This document shows positions 23,601 through 36,717 of a DNA stretch of 64,000 nt, piece by piece. The stretch's first letter is position 1. Each line of letters opens with the position of its first letter. The notes below the pieces were generated by a model. The model did no database searches, was not told the DNA's origin, and worked only from the letters and a program-made list of their open reading frames with translations. The stretch is from Camarhynchus parvulus (lineage: Eukaryota; Chordata; Aves; Passeriformes; Thraupidae): the NCBI RefSeq assembly GCF_901933205.1, contig NC_044572.1, positions 93,276,965 through 93,340,964 of the forward strand, in the 5' to 3' direction. The translations under genes and the position numbers were made by a program.

Positions 23601-26414
23601 ATTTGTGATGGATTTCTTGGTGGTGACTGTTTGTGCTGGAATATATAGATTGTGAAATGAAATCCAGATGATAGCCAGATTCCTGTTTCTGTTCTGCAGT
23701 GTCACAAGTCACACAAAAAGAATGAAAAAGGTCCTTGAACCTAGTGCTTTAAAGGACTTTACATCAATGGTAGTGACTGAGGGCACTTTTTGGAGGTCAC
23801 CAGTTTATGTAAATCAAAACTTGATTGGGACTGTTAATACTGGCTGGGCTGTCCTAGTGATAATTGCCCTGTCTATACTAACCAGTATATGCAACAAGGT
23901 CCTCATCATCAAAACAAACTTTCTGCCTACCCTGATATGAAAAGGAAAACATGTAGTTTGCACAGAGAAAACCCAGGTGAACAAAACTGAATAAGAACTA
24001 TCTTTTTTTCTTTGCTTCTGTGCTTTTTCCTTCCTGAATGTCTCAGATTCAGCAGACCCCAGCTGAACGTTCAGCTGGTTGGTCACTAGAGATTGTATTT
24101 TGTATGTAAGTCAGCTCTGTGTTCATGACAATTTCAACTGTGCTGGTGTCAAATGAACATGGAAGCCACAAGATCTTAAATGACTGCTGGCAAGGCCTAG
24201 AAGATTCACCACTTCCCTATTTCATAGCTGACAAAATGAGAAAATCTTGTTGAAAAAGAGGAGTGGTGTACAGCCCTACTCAACATATGAGTGAAGAAAG
24301 CGGGGGAAAAATGATGCAATGATTCCACAAATTCAAGGACCACAAATGCAAAACTACAAGTAGATCAATATAAGAGTAAGAGAACTAAAGTAAACAGAGG
24401 GAATGTTTACCACCTCAGGTACTGATTAACTTTGGTCCAGATAACTTGATAATCAGCCTTCTACAGTGAGTTTCACTAGGACTGACACCCACTTTATTTC
24501 AATGATAGCCAGTGTAAATATTGTGTGTACAACCCAAATTAAATACTCCAAGCCCCATGTGGTGGGCAGATGCGCACAAGATATAGTGATTTCTGTCTCT
24601 TATAAAGAGATGGGTTGTGTGGAGAGTATTTTCAGAGCTTTGGGTAGTTGACTCATTGCATCTCCACCAGTACTTCTTGTCCTGAGACCAGGATGCAAGT
24701 TCTGACAAGAAACGTACTGCTGAGAAATAAAAGAATGTTTACATTAATTATGTACATTTAAATTTTCCTTGTCATATTGTCACAAGCTTAGGTCCAGGGA
24801 CACTCCATACGTTCAGAGGAATGGCTTAGCCAGGAGGAGCACTCTGTTTTGGGCTGCTTCATACACTGGGCAGCCTGAGCACTATCAGGGGTAAGTCCTC
24901 TTGGGTGATAGGATAACTTCATATGTTGTCCTTTTGCATTCATTCAATTCAACAGGCAAAACAATGCTTTCTGTGCCATAGTCAGGCCTTAGAGGCAGAA
25001 GAAAGGCTCAGAGACAACAGATACATACAGAAACTGGGCAAATTGTTTACTCTGACCAAAAAGAGTTCAGACAGTCAGCTTCCACTCTAGACTTCTAGAG
25101 CTTAAGGTTTACTTCTTTCAAAGCATAAAGTCAATAATAATAACAAATACAATAACTCAGCAGAAAACAGTACCTTAGCTGATAATAAATCATACAGCAC
25201 CTGTCCATTCTCAACCAAATTGGCTCCAGTCTTTGGTATTTCTTTAATTATTTTCTGATGTAAGTTTGGGCTCTTGACTGGATGAAAATGATAAGAAGGT
25301 TTCTTTCAGTCCTAAAGCATCTCCTATTCCAACTAGGTAACTTATCATCAAGTCAAAGATTATTTGCTTTCAGCTTTGAGTAAAATAATAAATCATTCAC
25401 TGTTTTCCGAATATGTAACTGCAAATTCCTTTATTAAAACTATTTACTTGCCAGTTGCACTATTATAGATTAATTACTGAATAGCAGTTTTGAAAGTGAT
25501 GCCTGGTTGAGGATTCATACTCTCACACTGCTGAGTGAAGTCAAACACATGTGGTTACTTTCAGTCTGGCTTTAGCATATGAGCCACTCTACAAAGGGAT
25601 CGTAAAACAAAGTGACAACCATGGATACCACTGATGTTCCTTGTGAAAAAGAGACAAAGTGAAGGAATGTCTACTGTGGAGAACCAGATGGAGAGGTCCT
25701 TATAGATGCTTGGTCTCCTGATTCAGACACATCTGCTTGGGTGGATTTATTGCTCTCCAGCAACGACAGGCTGAACCACAGCTCGCTGGCACCAACATGG
25801 GGTCTTTCTACTAACTCCAGAGCATTTGGATTGGATGCTGAAGGTGGATACAAGCTTTCCTACTAACATCACTACACATTAGGTAGAGAATATATTTGAA
25901 GAGCTGAGCCCAGTTGATTTCACAAGATTTAACTTACAAGAAGTATTAACTACTTTTTGATATAGTACTTGGTGGTGTGTTTTTACGACCTTTATTAATT
26001 TAAAATCTGAAACTTATAAGCATGTAAATGCAGTACAATAAAAGATAACATAAAAGATTCATAAGATTGGTAAGATATTTCAAACAAAAGGAGAAATATG
26101 GTTCGTGGGTATTATAAACACATAAATTATGATCCAAATTACTTTGTTTAGACCATTCAGGAGTGCAAGAACTTTTAGGAAGAGAGTTTAGAAGGTTGCA
26201 TAGGAAAACCTGGTCAGAGTTAGAACTCCTAAGAATTTAGCCTGGTAAAATTAATTGATAGGGGGGAGAAGGTTATATAAACATTATTAAAGCAGAAGTT
26301 TACTACTGCTATGAAATTTCTCAGTGGATAAGGTCATCATATCAGTTCAAATTCCAAAAACCACAGTGTTTTCCTGATGGTATGAATAGTATGTTTGTTT
26401 AATATTGTTATGAT

Positions 26415-26490
26415 GTAGGTTGTAGAGGACTGAACTAGGTGGTGTCCAGAGGTCCCTTTCAACCCTAACTATTCTGTGATCCTGTGAATT
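26415..26490 (+). mobile_element. CR1 LINE 3'-end fragment
   Basis: This is a short fragment carrying only the CR1 3' terminus. It reads GAGGTCCCTTTCAACCC-like sequence (with CAGAGG before it) and then CTATTCTGTGATCCTGTGAA, which is the family's terminal box plus two degenerate ATTCTGTG units. The preceding GGACTGAACTAGGTGGTG corresponds to the family's GGACTxGATGATC stretch. Nothing further 5' can be aligned by eye, as expected from severe 5' truncation. It gives the insertion orientation (+) and carries no coding sequence. Confidence 0.85.
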
Positions 26491-28754
26491 CCAGTGGCAC
26501 CACTCACGCACTCTTGGAAATGATGTAAAAATAATTACCACTGTCCTTTTGGAAACTGGAAAACTATCAAAGCAAGAGCTCTTCAGTTTTAGCACCATCC
26601 CACAATACTGAAACCAGTCAGAAAACAAAACAAAACAAAAAATTAAGCAGCTATGGTGTTCTGCTCTTCTAGCTTATTTTATATTGTGTGTTAATGATCA
26701 GTATTATTTACTCACTCCTTTACAGGGAAGGAGAATGAACTGTGTCTTCTGTGTCATTAATCTTTACATGAGCTGTTGAAATATTTAAAAACAAATCTTT
26801 TCTAAGTGGCATTATTTTGGTGACTGGGATGGAGTTTCAGAAATTTTACTGAAAGCGTGATGACAATGTCTCTGAAAGATGGTGACGTGCATCTCCAAAG
26901 GTATTTATGGGCACTTGGGACTGAGATGACACTGCTAAATGCTAGCTTTTTCTTCATTTCTCCTCATATCACATGTCGAGTCATTAGCAGCAGGCCAGTT
27001 TGAGCCATTTGCTTTTTCCTAGAACTAATCTGTACAAGCCGCTTGAAGGAGAGCTGTCTGAGCTTTCATTTTCAAGAGTGCTCCAGCCATTTGGAAAACA
27101 CCCACTCTACCATGCTCCTGCATGCAGCAGTGGCCACAGCTCTAAAGAGAAAGCTGTCCACTCTCTAGTGCAGGTAACCACTTCCTAGCTTGCTGAAGTT
27201 GCCTCCACACCATACAGTTGATGCATTAAGTCCATTCTACACAAGACGTGCTCTTCTATTGACAGTTTGGCAGTACAGTATACTAAAATAACTGTGCAGA
27301 GGTTTATGCTAAACCTCACCAATCCCTGTTGTCTCTGCTAAGGAACAAGAATTAAGTCTCCATAGCTATCATTCTCCAGCAGCTTTTTCTAACCCTTTCA
27401 AGCATCTAGACCTTCTTTGATGAAAGGGGCATTGCCTGCATTCCCCACTTAGCCATGCACACACACCCTTCACTACATGTTAGTTTGATGCTTGCTGGCC
27501 CATGCAGATAGCAGAAAGCACCTGATGCTTTCAGAACATGAACAGCAAACTTCCCACCTTCCATATCACTCACGGAGAATTGCAAGAACAGCGAATCACT
27601 ATTTGTCTTCAGAGACCTTGAGGGTGCATTATGTAGAGGGAGGCTTTAGAAGCAGATAGTCTTTTCACTTTCAGATTCATTTTCAAATAACTAGCCGAGG
27701 AGGAAACAGCTGTCAGCAGCTCTGAAATGAGGAGAGAAGAGACCAAAAAACATGAGCATAATTTTGCACAAATTCCAAGAAGTGGGACATATAAGACCTA
27801 TGTGAGGTTGGACAAGGTAATGGGGTTTTGCTACAGACTGTCTGATAGCTGGTTTCCAGGTCTGATGTTCACAGGAACGCAGAATGATTAGATAGCATTT
27901 GTGCTTACAGTTGAAGTCCTAGCTGCTTTTGACATCCAGCAATGAAGAATTGCCAGGCTATGACTGTTGGTAACATCCCAATATTTCCAACAAGAATAGA
28001 GACTTTAAGGAGACTGGAAAATACCATCTGTGAACACAAGACAGAGTCAAGAATACATTCTGTTTCCAGATACATACGTAAGGAAGATAATAATCAACTT
28101 TGGCCCAAGTTCCCACCTAAACTTTACTATTGTACATGTGTTGGTTTGTCCTAATATATTAAAAATATAATACACAAGAGAAAAAAAACCCAACAACAAA
28201 AAATAGGCATTTCTTGCCACTGAGTCTTAGCTCCAGTTTTCAGCTGGTGCATATCTTATACTGCAAAATTCAATGTTTCTTGTTTTTGTTAGATCTTAAT
28301 ATGTCTTGCTGTCTTCACAGGTCTCAGCTCTCACCTTGTAAATGTGCTGCACCTACCTTTAAATTCCAATGTGTATCCACGGAGTACAGTCAAGCTGCAG
28401 TAAAGCACATTTGCAAGTAAAGGAAGAGTTACTTTCCAGGGGCACTGTCTGTGACAAAGGACCAACGCAACAGAACATGCAGGACAACTTTCCAGGACAT
28501 TGGATTCCTCAAATTTGATACTTTTACAGTAAGTCACAAGCTAAAGATTTCCCTCAAATCTCCAGGCATTTGAACGGTCCTGCAAAGTTCAATAAGTCTC
28601 AGTGCAAGGAATGAAGATCCCTACACCCTACATTTTTCCTTAGTAACTTAGGTCTTACCCTTCAATTATTATGAATAGATTTATTGAGTAGAAAGCAAAC
28701 TACTCAGGCTTTGCATAACAAATGCAAGGGTTTGGCTGTTGCTCCCTGTGTTTT

Positions 28755-28860
28755 CCAGACTCAGGCCAAATCCTGACCACTTCAGATGGCTATACCTTTG
28801 CTGGCTATACCTATGCTGAAGCTCTCTGAGTCAAATGGGCTCTCCTGACAAACTAGAATG
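28755..28860. repeat. old amniote repeat relic containing a 15-bp tandem duplication
   Basis: The segment CAGGCCAAATCCTGACCACT resembles the GGCCAAATTCTGACC start of old palindromic amniote repeats, and GTCAAATGGGCTCTCCTG resembles its far end. Inside it, TGGCTATACCTTTGC (28787-28801) is followed at once by TGGCTATACCTATGC (28802-28816), a tandem duplication with 14 of 15 matches. Confidence 0.4.
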
Positions 28861-29514
28861 GGGCACGTGTATTGTGGATGATAAAGTAGGGACCAAATCC
28901 TTGATGTGACAGGGTAAAAGTGGGGGAAGAGCAAAGACAGCAATGTGGGACCATGTCTTTGAAAGTATTTTCCTATTGCAGAAGACCCCAGTACAAAGGT
29001 TTATTCTCTCTCCCCCTACAATTCCCAGCCAGGTACCTGGGTCCTTCTTAGCACCCCAGATTTTTGTGCGCCGAGTGCAACTGCCTTGCTGCGGCACCAT
29101 GGCAGGCTGTCTCTCATCAGCCCCTGCTGTGATACTCCTAACGCTTTCACTCCAGGGAGTGCTTCCCTGCTTGATGCTGCTAGCAGATTAAAGCTGTTCT
29201 AATTTCCCATCCTAAGCCAAATAGATGCATAAGCAAGCTGTTGGATTGTTTCGCTACGAGTGCCGAACGCCATCAGCCTGCTTCCCGCTCCCCCCACCTC
29301 AGCACTCATAATGGTGGACATTTGCAAGTAAAATGTGGGGTGGAGGCCAGAGGTGAGGTTACGACGCAGGATAGACAAGAAAGAGTTCCAGGAATATTTT
29401 TCTGCCAAACCCTATTTTTCAAGGTACTCTCCTGACTTCTATCTCTGTGTTAGTGTCAGAGATGACTTGAAAATTAGGGAGTCTTTTTCTAGGATCAGAA
29501 AAGTCATCAAGATT

Positions 29515-29546
29515 CATTGGATCAGAAGAGTCTTTAAGATCCAATG
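29515..29546. repeat. perfect 9-bp inverted repeat with 14-base loop
   Basis: CATTGGATC (29515-29523) is mirrored by GATCCAATG (29538-29546), with 14 bases between. It lies in AT-rich sequence with no flanking gene. It is probably chance; no U-tract terminator or known RNA is associated. Confidence 0.5.
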
Positions 29547-30070
29547 TTTTTCAGAAATAGGCTGAATGAGCTCAGTAAAGATTAGACGCCAGTCCAAAAA
29601 TACAGTGCAATACAATTTATTTTTATATGCCATCCTTCACACAAAGTACCACAAAACACTTTAGAGAGATGGAGAGATAATGCTTTACAGAGTTAGGTAC
29701 AGCAACTCCCAGACAGGCAGAAAAGGAAAATGACATATGGAAATAGAGCAGAGTAAAAGGGAAAGCTGAAATTTAGAAGCAGTAAAGATGCAAGTTAGTA
29801 TCCTCATGGATGAGTCCCTGCGAAAGGACTGCAGAAGAATTCAGTGACAGAGGAGGAGAATGATAAGTGGAAATTAGTGTCGAAAAGCAGGCTAGAAAAC
29901 ATGGAACAAAACTAGAAACACTTTCACTCTGCAACATCTGGTAAGAGAAAGCAATATAGAGGGATACCTGGCTGTCATTATAGCAGCTAAACAATTTTTA
30001 AAATAATCTAACGTTACTGATAAACCCACACATTTTGGCTGCCCATATGAATTAGGCCCAGAAAGAGTTT

Positions 30071-30096
30071 CACACATACACACACACACACACACA
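30071..30096. repeat. (CA)n microsatellite
   Basis: The CA dinucleotide run covers about 26 bases with one interruption (CATA). Confidence 0.95.
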
Positions 30097-33000
30097 GAAA
30101 TCTCCTCTTGCCTCCAAAATTGGTCCATCTGTGGTATGAGGATTTTATGATGCCTGAACACTTCAGGGGCATTACAGTCATTTCAGGGAAGCTGCTAACC
30201 AAATTGCATGGAGATGGCTTTGTCTGGGACAGAAGGAAGAAATACTTGCAGGCTCACAAACATGCATGTACACACATGCACAAACTTTACATAAGAATCC
30301 CTTTAAAAATACATTACCAGGTTAAATTTTAAACTCTGCTTGATGACTCTGAAGTAAATTGAAGGGCTTGAGGGTATTTATTTGTTGCAGGGGAGAAAGA
30401 AGCAGAAGCTGTGTGTATGGAACTATTCTCTTTCCCAGAGGATCTCTGTAGCCGGCTGGAAGATGAAAAGACTCAGGCTGCAGATGAGTCAGAAAAGGGG
30501 AAAGGAAAATTTTCAAAAATAGGATAAAAAATATGCTTAATCTATTTTGTGTTGCTGTGATTTTGTCACTGCTGGCCTTGGCGGGCTTTTCTGGCTGTAA
30601 GAGACCTGATTATTGTTTGTGAGAGCTCAGGGATGGCACTGCAGCGTGCACGCAGCGCAGCCTGCACCGCCTGAATAGCAGAGGCACTGGGCAGTGGGTT
30701 ATCGCATCCCTTGCATCATTCAAGCCCTGCTGCAGTCATATGTCATTATGCATCCTTAGTCCAAAGACGGGAAGCTGGAGAAGTGGCCAATGCTGCTGCT
30801 GCAGAACATCCCAGCAGCCAGTCCCTGGTGAAAGGTAGTTAGATAGTTCTGTTACAAACCTCAGCTTTTTTCAGGGCTTCTTTTGTTTTCAGACTTCAGC
30901 TAGCAATGTGCTGCAGCATACAGAGTGTCAGTGTGAAAATTTGGGCCCTAACTGTGCTGTTACGTACCTGAATAAAGCCACTGATTCCAGTTCCCATGTC
31001 TCTAGCCAGATTATGCCATTTTGTCTCATGTCTTTTAATCCTTTAGGCTTATGACTGGTATTGTTCTGAGAGAAATATGTCCACCCCAGTGTTTTCTCTT
31101 GGTGAGTTTTCTCTTCTTCACAAACCTGCTCTTTGATGAGATACCTGTATTAGTCTTGTCGCTGTAAATGCAGAACAGCCCCCAATTTACCAAAGAAACT
31201 TCAGCTATTACCACAGCACCACAGTTTCTCTGTCTGTCTTTTTTTCTTCATCATAACTTGTAGCCAAGATGGTTAAGTTGAGAACATGTGAAAAGGAGAC
31301 ATGATTTTTTTGTTTTAGGCTCTAGCCCAGTAAAGACTACATGGAATACTACACAGTATATCCAGGGTATATGGGATGATCACCAGTGCAAGTTCATGGG
31401 ACAGTCACTAACAGACATACGCTGTTAGAGCAAGGTCATGGATTAAAAAGGCACCTTTAGAGTAATGAGTGAGAATCTGTCTCAGAACCGTTCATGTGCC
31501 TTTCAACAAATTTGTGATTTGTTTTATTACTTTTATATTCAATTTGTTTGTCACAGTCTCCTGAGGGATCAGATGTTGCCCCCATTTCAAAGACGAGAGA
31601 TTGTACTCCTACAGACAGCTCTCTTGGAAAACTCATGCCAAGAGAGAAGTGAGGCTTCTTCCCGGTCTCCTTGCCCAGGACTTGCAGAATAAATGGCAGG
31701 ACACTTGACTGGTCTTAGTGATACAAACTGACCTTGTGTGATGTGCTCTAGAATGACCCTGCTTTTTCAGGGTGTTTGGAACACTTGGCACCGTGGTACC
31801 TTCAACCTTACCCATCCTGTGATCCTCTGGCCTGAACTCAGCTCCAGCAAGTGGTTGCTGGGCAAAGAAAGAGAATTTTTGGACTTGACATGTCACTCCA
31901 GTGCATCACACCCCCTTGTTCCTGTGTGGCACACTGCTTCTGGGAAAAGGCTTTAGACAGAAAACTTTCTGTCTTACATGCAGTGTTTAGAACCTCACAG
32001 TTCCTGTTTGACCGTGGCAGAATCCTGCAAGGTCCTCCAATGTCCAGCATGAATTATGGCTAGTGACCCTCATCCCAAGTCACATCCAGGCCTGCAGTTA
32101 CAGCACACAGAGCAAGAACAACAGGGCACAATTTGTCAGTGTTACATCAATGTTCCCTCAAACAGGATGAAAATCCAAATTCCACTGCCAGGGAAGATCA
32201 TACCATGAACTACAGAGAACCAAATACTATCTGCCTCTCGCAACCCCTCTGTGTGGCCTACCAGATGTTCAACACAAGCTCCCAAAGCACAGCATGAAGA
32301 AACAGCAGCATTTGCCTGAGAGATGAAAAGCAGAGATGAACATACCTTCAGACAATGAGGAGAAACCCTTTTCACATCTCTCTTCCTAGTAGGCTACGTA
32401 GGCTAAGGGCTCAGGATGTTGACCTCTCCTTCCAGTAAGGAGGACCTCAAACTCTACAAAAGGTCAGCTATGACTTTAAAGACTGAGTACCCTAATCCCC
32501 AGAAATGTCCCTTTAAGTGCCATTTCCTGTGGCATTTTTCTCTGCTGAAGCTTGGAAAGATCCTGACTCACCTGCTCCTTTTGTTGCCCCATTTCAGGGG
32601 GTTTATAAACACCCTGCTGATAATTTCCCATGTCAAGGGGACTCTGCTAAGGCTAGGGTGCATGCTAGAATAGGGCTACATCATACTGACCCTTCCGTGT
32701 CATTTAAGACTTGAGCTAGGTTGATACAATGTGAGAATCTGACCATAGAAAAATAACCAAAATACAAACAGAAAGTTGCTATGATAAAGCTATAAAAAAA
32801 AATTACAGGAAGAAACACTGAGATGTGGTGTGGCAGAGGGGTGGAGGGAGATGAAGAGCTTTAGGGTGCTGTGAAGCCCAGTATGGATATCCTACATTAA
32901 TTCAGAGGAGTTTTCTGCAGGAAGATGACAACCAGACTAAAGAACAGTCACTAGCGTTACACCAGCAATGGCTTTGGCTCTCTGAATCCCATAGGATTGG

Positions 33001-35454
33001 ACCCTGTGACAATTCCCTTCTTACTCTGTGGGCCTCCAGATTGGTGTGCTAAGTGAAATAAGGTGCAGCATTCTTTTAAAGATAAAAGGACTTGTTCAAA
33101 TTTTACATAATCGTAGAATTATTCTTTACAGTGGATTTACATAGACATTGTCAGTGGGGAATTCTCTCAGCAGCTTCAATTACTGTATTTTCGTGTGCAT
33201 TGTCTGATAGGAGATGTGCTGGATCTCAAATACCTGCTTACCTGATTAATGTGGATTATTCATCCCATTGTAATTACCTGTGAATTTTAGGGTAGCAAAC
33301 ATGTGAGAAGAATTTGTATAAAAGCCGCAGGATTGTTGAAAGGCACATATTTCCTAAGAATCCCTGTATGCAGGCTGACACATTTCATTCCTTATGGTGA
33401 TACTCTCTGCGTTACAGCATTTGACTTGATGTAAATGTGATAGTGCTAAGTAACACTGACATGCAGCAGTGAAATGCACTGAAGAACCACTAGAAAACAC
33501 CTGGCTATTGAATGGTTTCAAAGGGTGAAAGCTTTTCATCATCAATTTAGCTTTCAACAAAACTGCCCTCAGATGTCTGTTGTCTTGTTATTTTTTTCTC
33601 CTAATTAAAAACATACCATTTTATCTGGTCATGCTTGTGAAGCAGGTATCCTGAATTCCCCAGGAGCACAAATGTGTGGTAACAAACACAGCCTTAGCGT
33701 GAGACACCATTTTGACAACTAGGTTAGGCTGGCAACCGATTCTACACAGCCCGTGAATAGGTTTTAAGGTAGTTGAGCTGATTGGGTGGGAATTAGATTA
33801 TTTGGGATAGATGCTCCTAAACGACTCAGGACTCATGTCTGCAGGCAGGGCAGGCAGATCTGAACTCCTCTACTCACACCAGAGGCCAGATGCAAATGTG
33901 CTTTGATGTTTCAGAATTCATGCAGGTACCTCCCTCTGTTTCTGTGCATGACAAGCATTTTCTTGAAATGCCCAGCCTTCATTTTTATGGACTAGGCCAA
34001 TAAGGCTGCCAGAGGAAACAGCCCTGTGTTAGCGTTACCTCCTTGCACACTACTTGACTTGTCCACAAACACAAGGCTTTCTGAAAACAATTTTTTGCCT
34101 TTTACTTTTACTAGCCAAAATAATTCTGCAGTTAGGATTGCTACTAAAAATAGAGAAGATGACACAAACATGACCGCACTATGGATGGAGGTCGCAAAGA
34201 CAGACTGATATTGGCTAAATTTGGCTGATGGGGTTGGAAATATTCTCCTGAATTATATTTACTGACCTTGCAAATTTTCACCAATGTCATTCCACAGCTT
34301 CAGGTCAAAACTGACTGAAGTGAGAGTAAAGAGGAGCCTCAATCATCTGAGCTACATTTAAAGTTAAACAGGGTTGCTGAGAAGAGCTTTATGATCTTGA
34401 GCTCATTATAGCCTGTGCAAGCAGAACCATATTGATACATCAAATTGAACATTAACACGAAAAACCCTGTGAGCTGCCTTTCATTGCTCTGGGAACATGT
34501 ACAGCCCAGGCCAAGCACAGAAAGCAAACACAAAGAGCTTAAGGAGGTATCTGCTCACATGATGTCCCCATCCACTTAGGGGTTCTCTGGCCACCCTTTT
34601 TTTTTCCACCACATAATAGACACTGTGTCCATCATCTGCCTCTGAAAGCCTTTTTTATAATCAGTGACCATAATCCAGGGTCACTGCTTCCTGACAGTGA
34701 TGTATTGTATCTCTGCAGTTAACAACAAAATCTCATATAACCCTTGAAGGACTCAAAGGATTTCCTCTCCTCCTTTGGGCATTGCTTCCATTTACTGTTA
34801 AAGCAATGGTGAGGATAGGCTTAGATCTGCACTGATAGCACCACATCCCCAGACCTGTTTATCATGTCATCATCAGGTCAGTGCTTTACCTATTTATTCG
34901 GTGGCAAATAGGATGCTTGTGCTGCTACCACAGGAAATCTCAGCCTTTTACATATGCATGCGTAAACTGAGTCTGGAGGCTACAAAGTTCAAAAGCTGTA
35001 ATAGTTCCCAGAGTTCCCGTGCACTGATCCAGGAACCGGTCTCAACTTTGAGCCAATAAACTCTATTTCTGTTGTCCCTCAAGGGGACAAGCCAACGTCT
35101 GCCTCTTTGAGAAATCCAGCTCAACTCATTCTTGAAACACAGTGCCAGACATGCTGACATGCATTGAGTGAAGTGTTATAATTGAATGGTTTGGACAATT
35201 TGAGACTTGAGATGTGATGAATACTTCAGCAGAAATCCTCCTGATACTTTCCCTTCATCTACAAAGAGAGTGGGTGGTTTGATATCTGCATCACTAGTTA
35301 CCCACCAAACCTTACTGGGAATAATTAACACCTGATCCAAAGACACAGCAGTTATTTCTTTCAGAAAAAAAAAAAAAGAAGCATACAGAAATGAAGAGAT
35401 GCCATTTTATTATTAACCTGCCGTGCTGTGCAGAAAAAATGTCATCAGATTAAG

Positions 35455-35545
35455 GATTAGACCCCGCTCTCATTTATGCACATGAAACTTCACTAAATCC
35501 AACAGGAATCACGCATACATGTACGGGCAGGATTTTGTCCATAAT
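35455..35545. repeat. relic of old amniote interspersed repeat
   Basis: The stretch ACTAAATCCAACAGGAATCA, then CATGTACGGGCAGGATTTTG and TCC, resembles the CTTCAATGGGATTAC...GGCAGGATTTGGCCC motif order of old reptile and bird repeats. It is better preserved at the GGGCAGGATTTTG end. No family name is asserted. Confidence 0.45.
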
Positions 35546-36650
35546 CACTGATAGCACCTTTCCTCACAGTTCACATGCAATGTGGTATAAATCTGTCTAA
35601 AGCTTTCTGAGATTTACAAAAGTGGCAACATGTTGAATTTGGAGGATGGTAAACAAAAATACAGGTGTTTTGAAAAACATGTTAAAGGAGAGCTTTTTCA
35701 GTATGACTTCAACTAGACTAATTCACATGTTAATAAGACCATCCTGAAAGTCTCATCTGACAATTTGTGTTTAACTGTACTATTGATAGATCTGAAAAGG
35801 TTGCCTACAGCAAAATTTGCACAGTACTTCTCATTATAAAACTCCAGCTTTGCTGCTTAGAATTTTGCCCTGGTTTTAACTATGCTGGAATGAGCTGTAT
35901 TGACTGCCTTTCTAGGGGAGAATTTTGTTGGGAGGCAGTTGTCTCTCTAATATGTCACCTAGTTTTTCTCACTGGCTTCTGAGAACATGTTAAAGGAAAA
36001 AAATACAGTTTACTAAATTAGAAATAAATTTACAACTGCTTTATGGAAAGATAGATATTTGACCTTGGACAAGGGACATGGAATCTGACAGAGAAGCTGA
36101 CTTTAGACAGAGATGGAGCTTTTGTAACCAGCCACTGGAAAAATCTGCCTTAATTCTGCTGAGTTGTGAGCCCTGAAAAATGTTAGGTTCATCAATACAA
36201 AGGATTTCTGAAACTGTTCAAAGAGGGCTTTCCAGATGCTGATTTGAAACTTTGGGTACTAAAACCACAACAAATTTCCACAGTTAGGAGCTGCCCCTAC
36301 CAAGCCACCACCCAAACATTGTTACACACCCCTCGCCAGTATCCATGGCGCCTGTGTAAAGCTGGACTGGTAGTGCATTTCCTTGGCCTTCACTACCTTA
36401 CTTTGCCTGCAGCACCACATGCTGCCCCACACTGCTGCCTTTTTTGCCAAAAGAAATCACAAATACTGTTTCTAAAGGGATCTAGGGGGAAGCTGGGGTG
36501 AGCTTGGCTTTCAGAAGCTGTCCTGAGTTTCTAACCATGCTTGTGAATTTGTGTCGTTTATACCTAAGCAGCCTCACCAGCAGCTGTGAACACAACTTGC
36601 TCTGCTAGGTAGCCCTCAGGGGTTGTAGTTATCCCTAGGGGTTGTGTAGG

Positions 36651-36717
36651 ATTATTGTTGCTGTTGCTATTATTACTGTTGTAGTTCAGTCATTATCATC
36701 GTTGCTGTTGTCATTAA
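36651..36717. repeat. degenerate (GTT/ATT)n trinucleotide tract
   Basis: About 67 bases are made of ATT, GTT, GCT and ATC triplets in loose array, such as TGTTGCTGTTGCTATTATTA. This is an old, interrupted trinucleotide repeat. Confidence 0.7.

Larger units (their letters stand above)
20201..26414. other. non-coding stretch, no gene seen
   Basis: Two worn amniote-repeat segments lie at 20215-20345 and 20585-20665. A small CpG cluster (five CpG in about 60 bases) lies at 21158-21205, far too small for an island. Two overlapping frames at 22467-22746 follow a T/C-rich stretch ending TCTCAAG. They differ in register and neither is recognisable. A 90-codon ATG frame at 23668-23940 has hydrophobic segments at both ends but no family likeness. 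Confidence 0.5.
26491..32400. other. non-coding stretch, no gene seen
   Basis: This stretch includes a worn repeat with a 15-bp tandem duplication (28755-28860), a CpG-bearing patch (29065-29370), a (CA)n tract (30071-30096) and a GC-rich block at 30560-30800. Open frames are all below 90 codons. A C/T-rich stretch with acceptor-like ends occurs several times, but no exon is supported. Confidence 0.5.

Noticed and set aside
23668..23940. 90-codon ATG frame with two hydrophobic segments
   Set aside because: Hydrophobic stretches are common in T-rich DNA, and no family or partner exon was seen.
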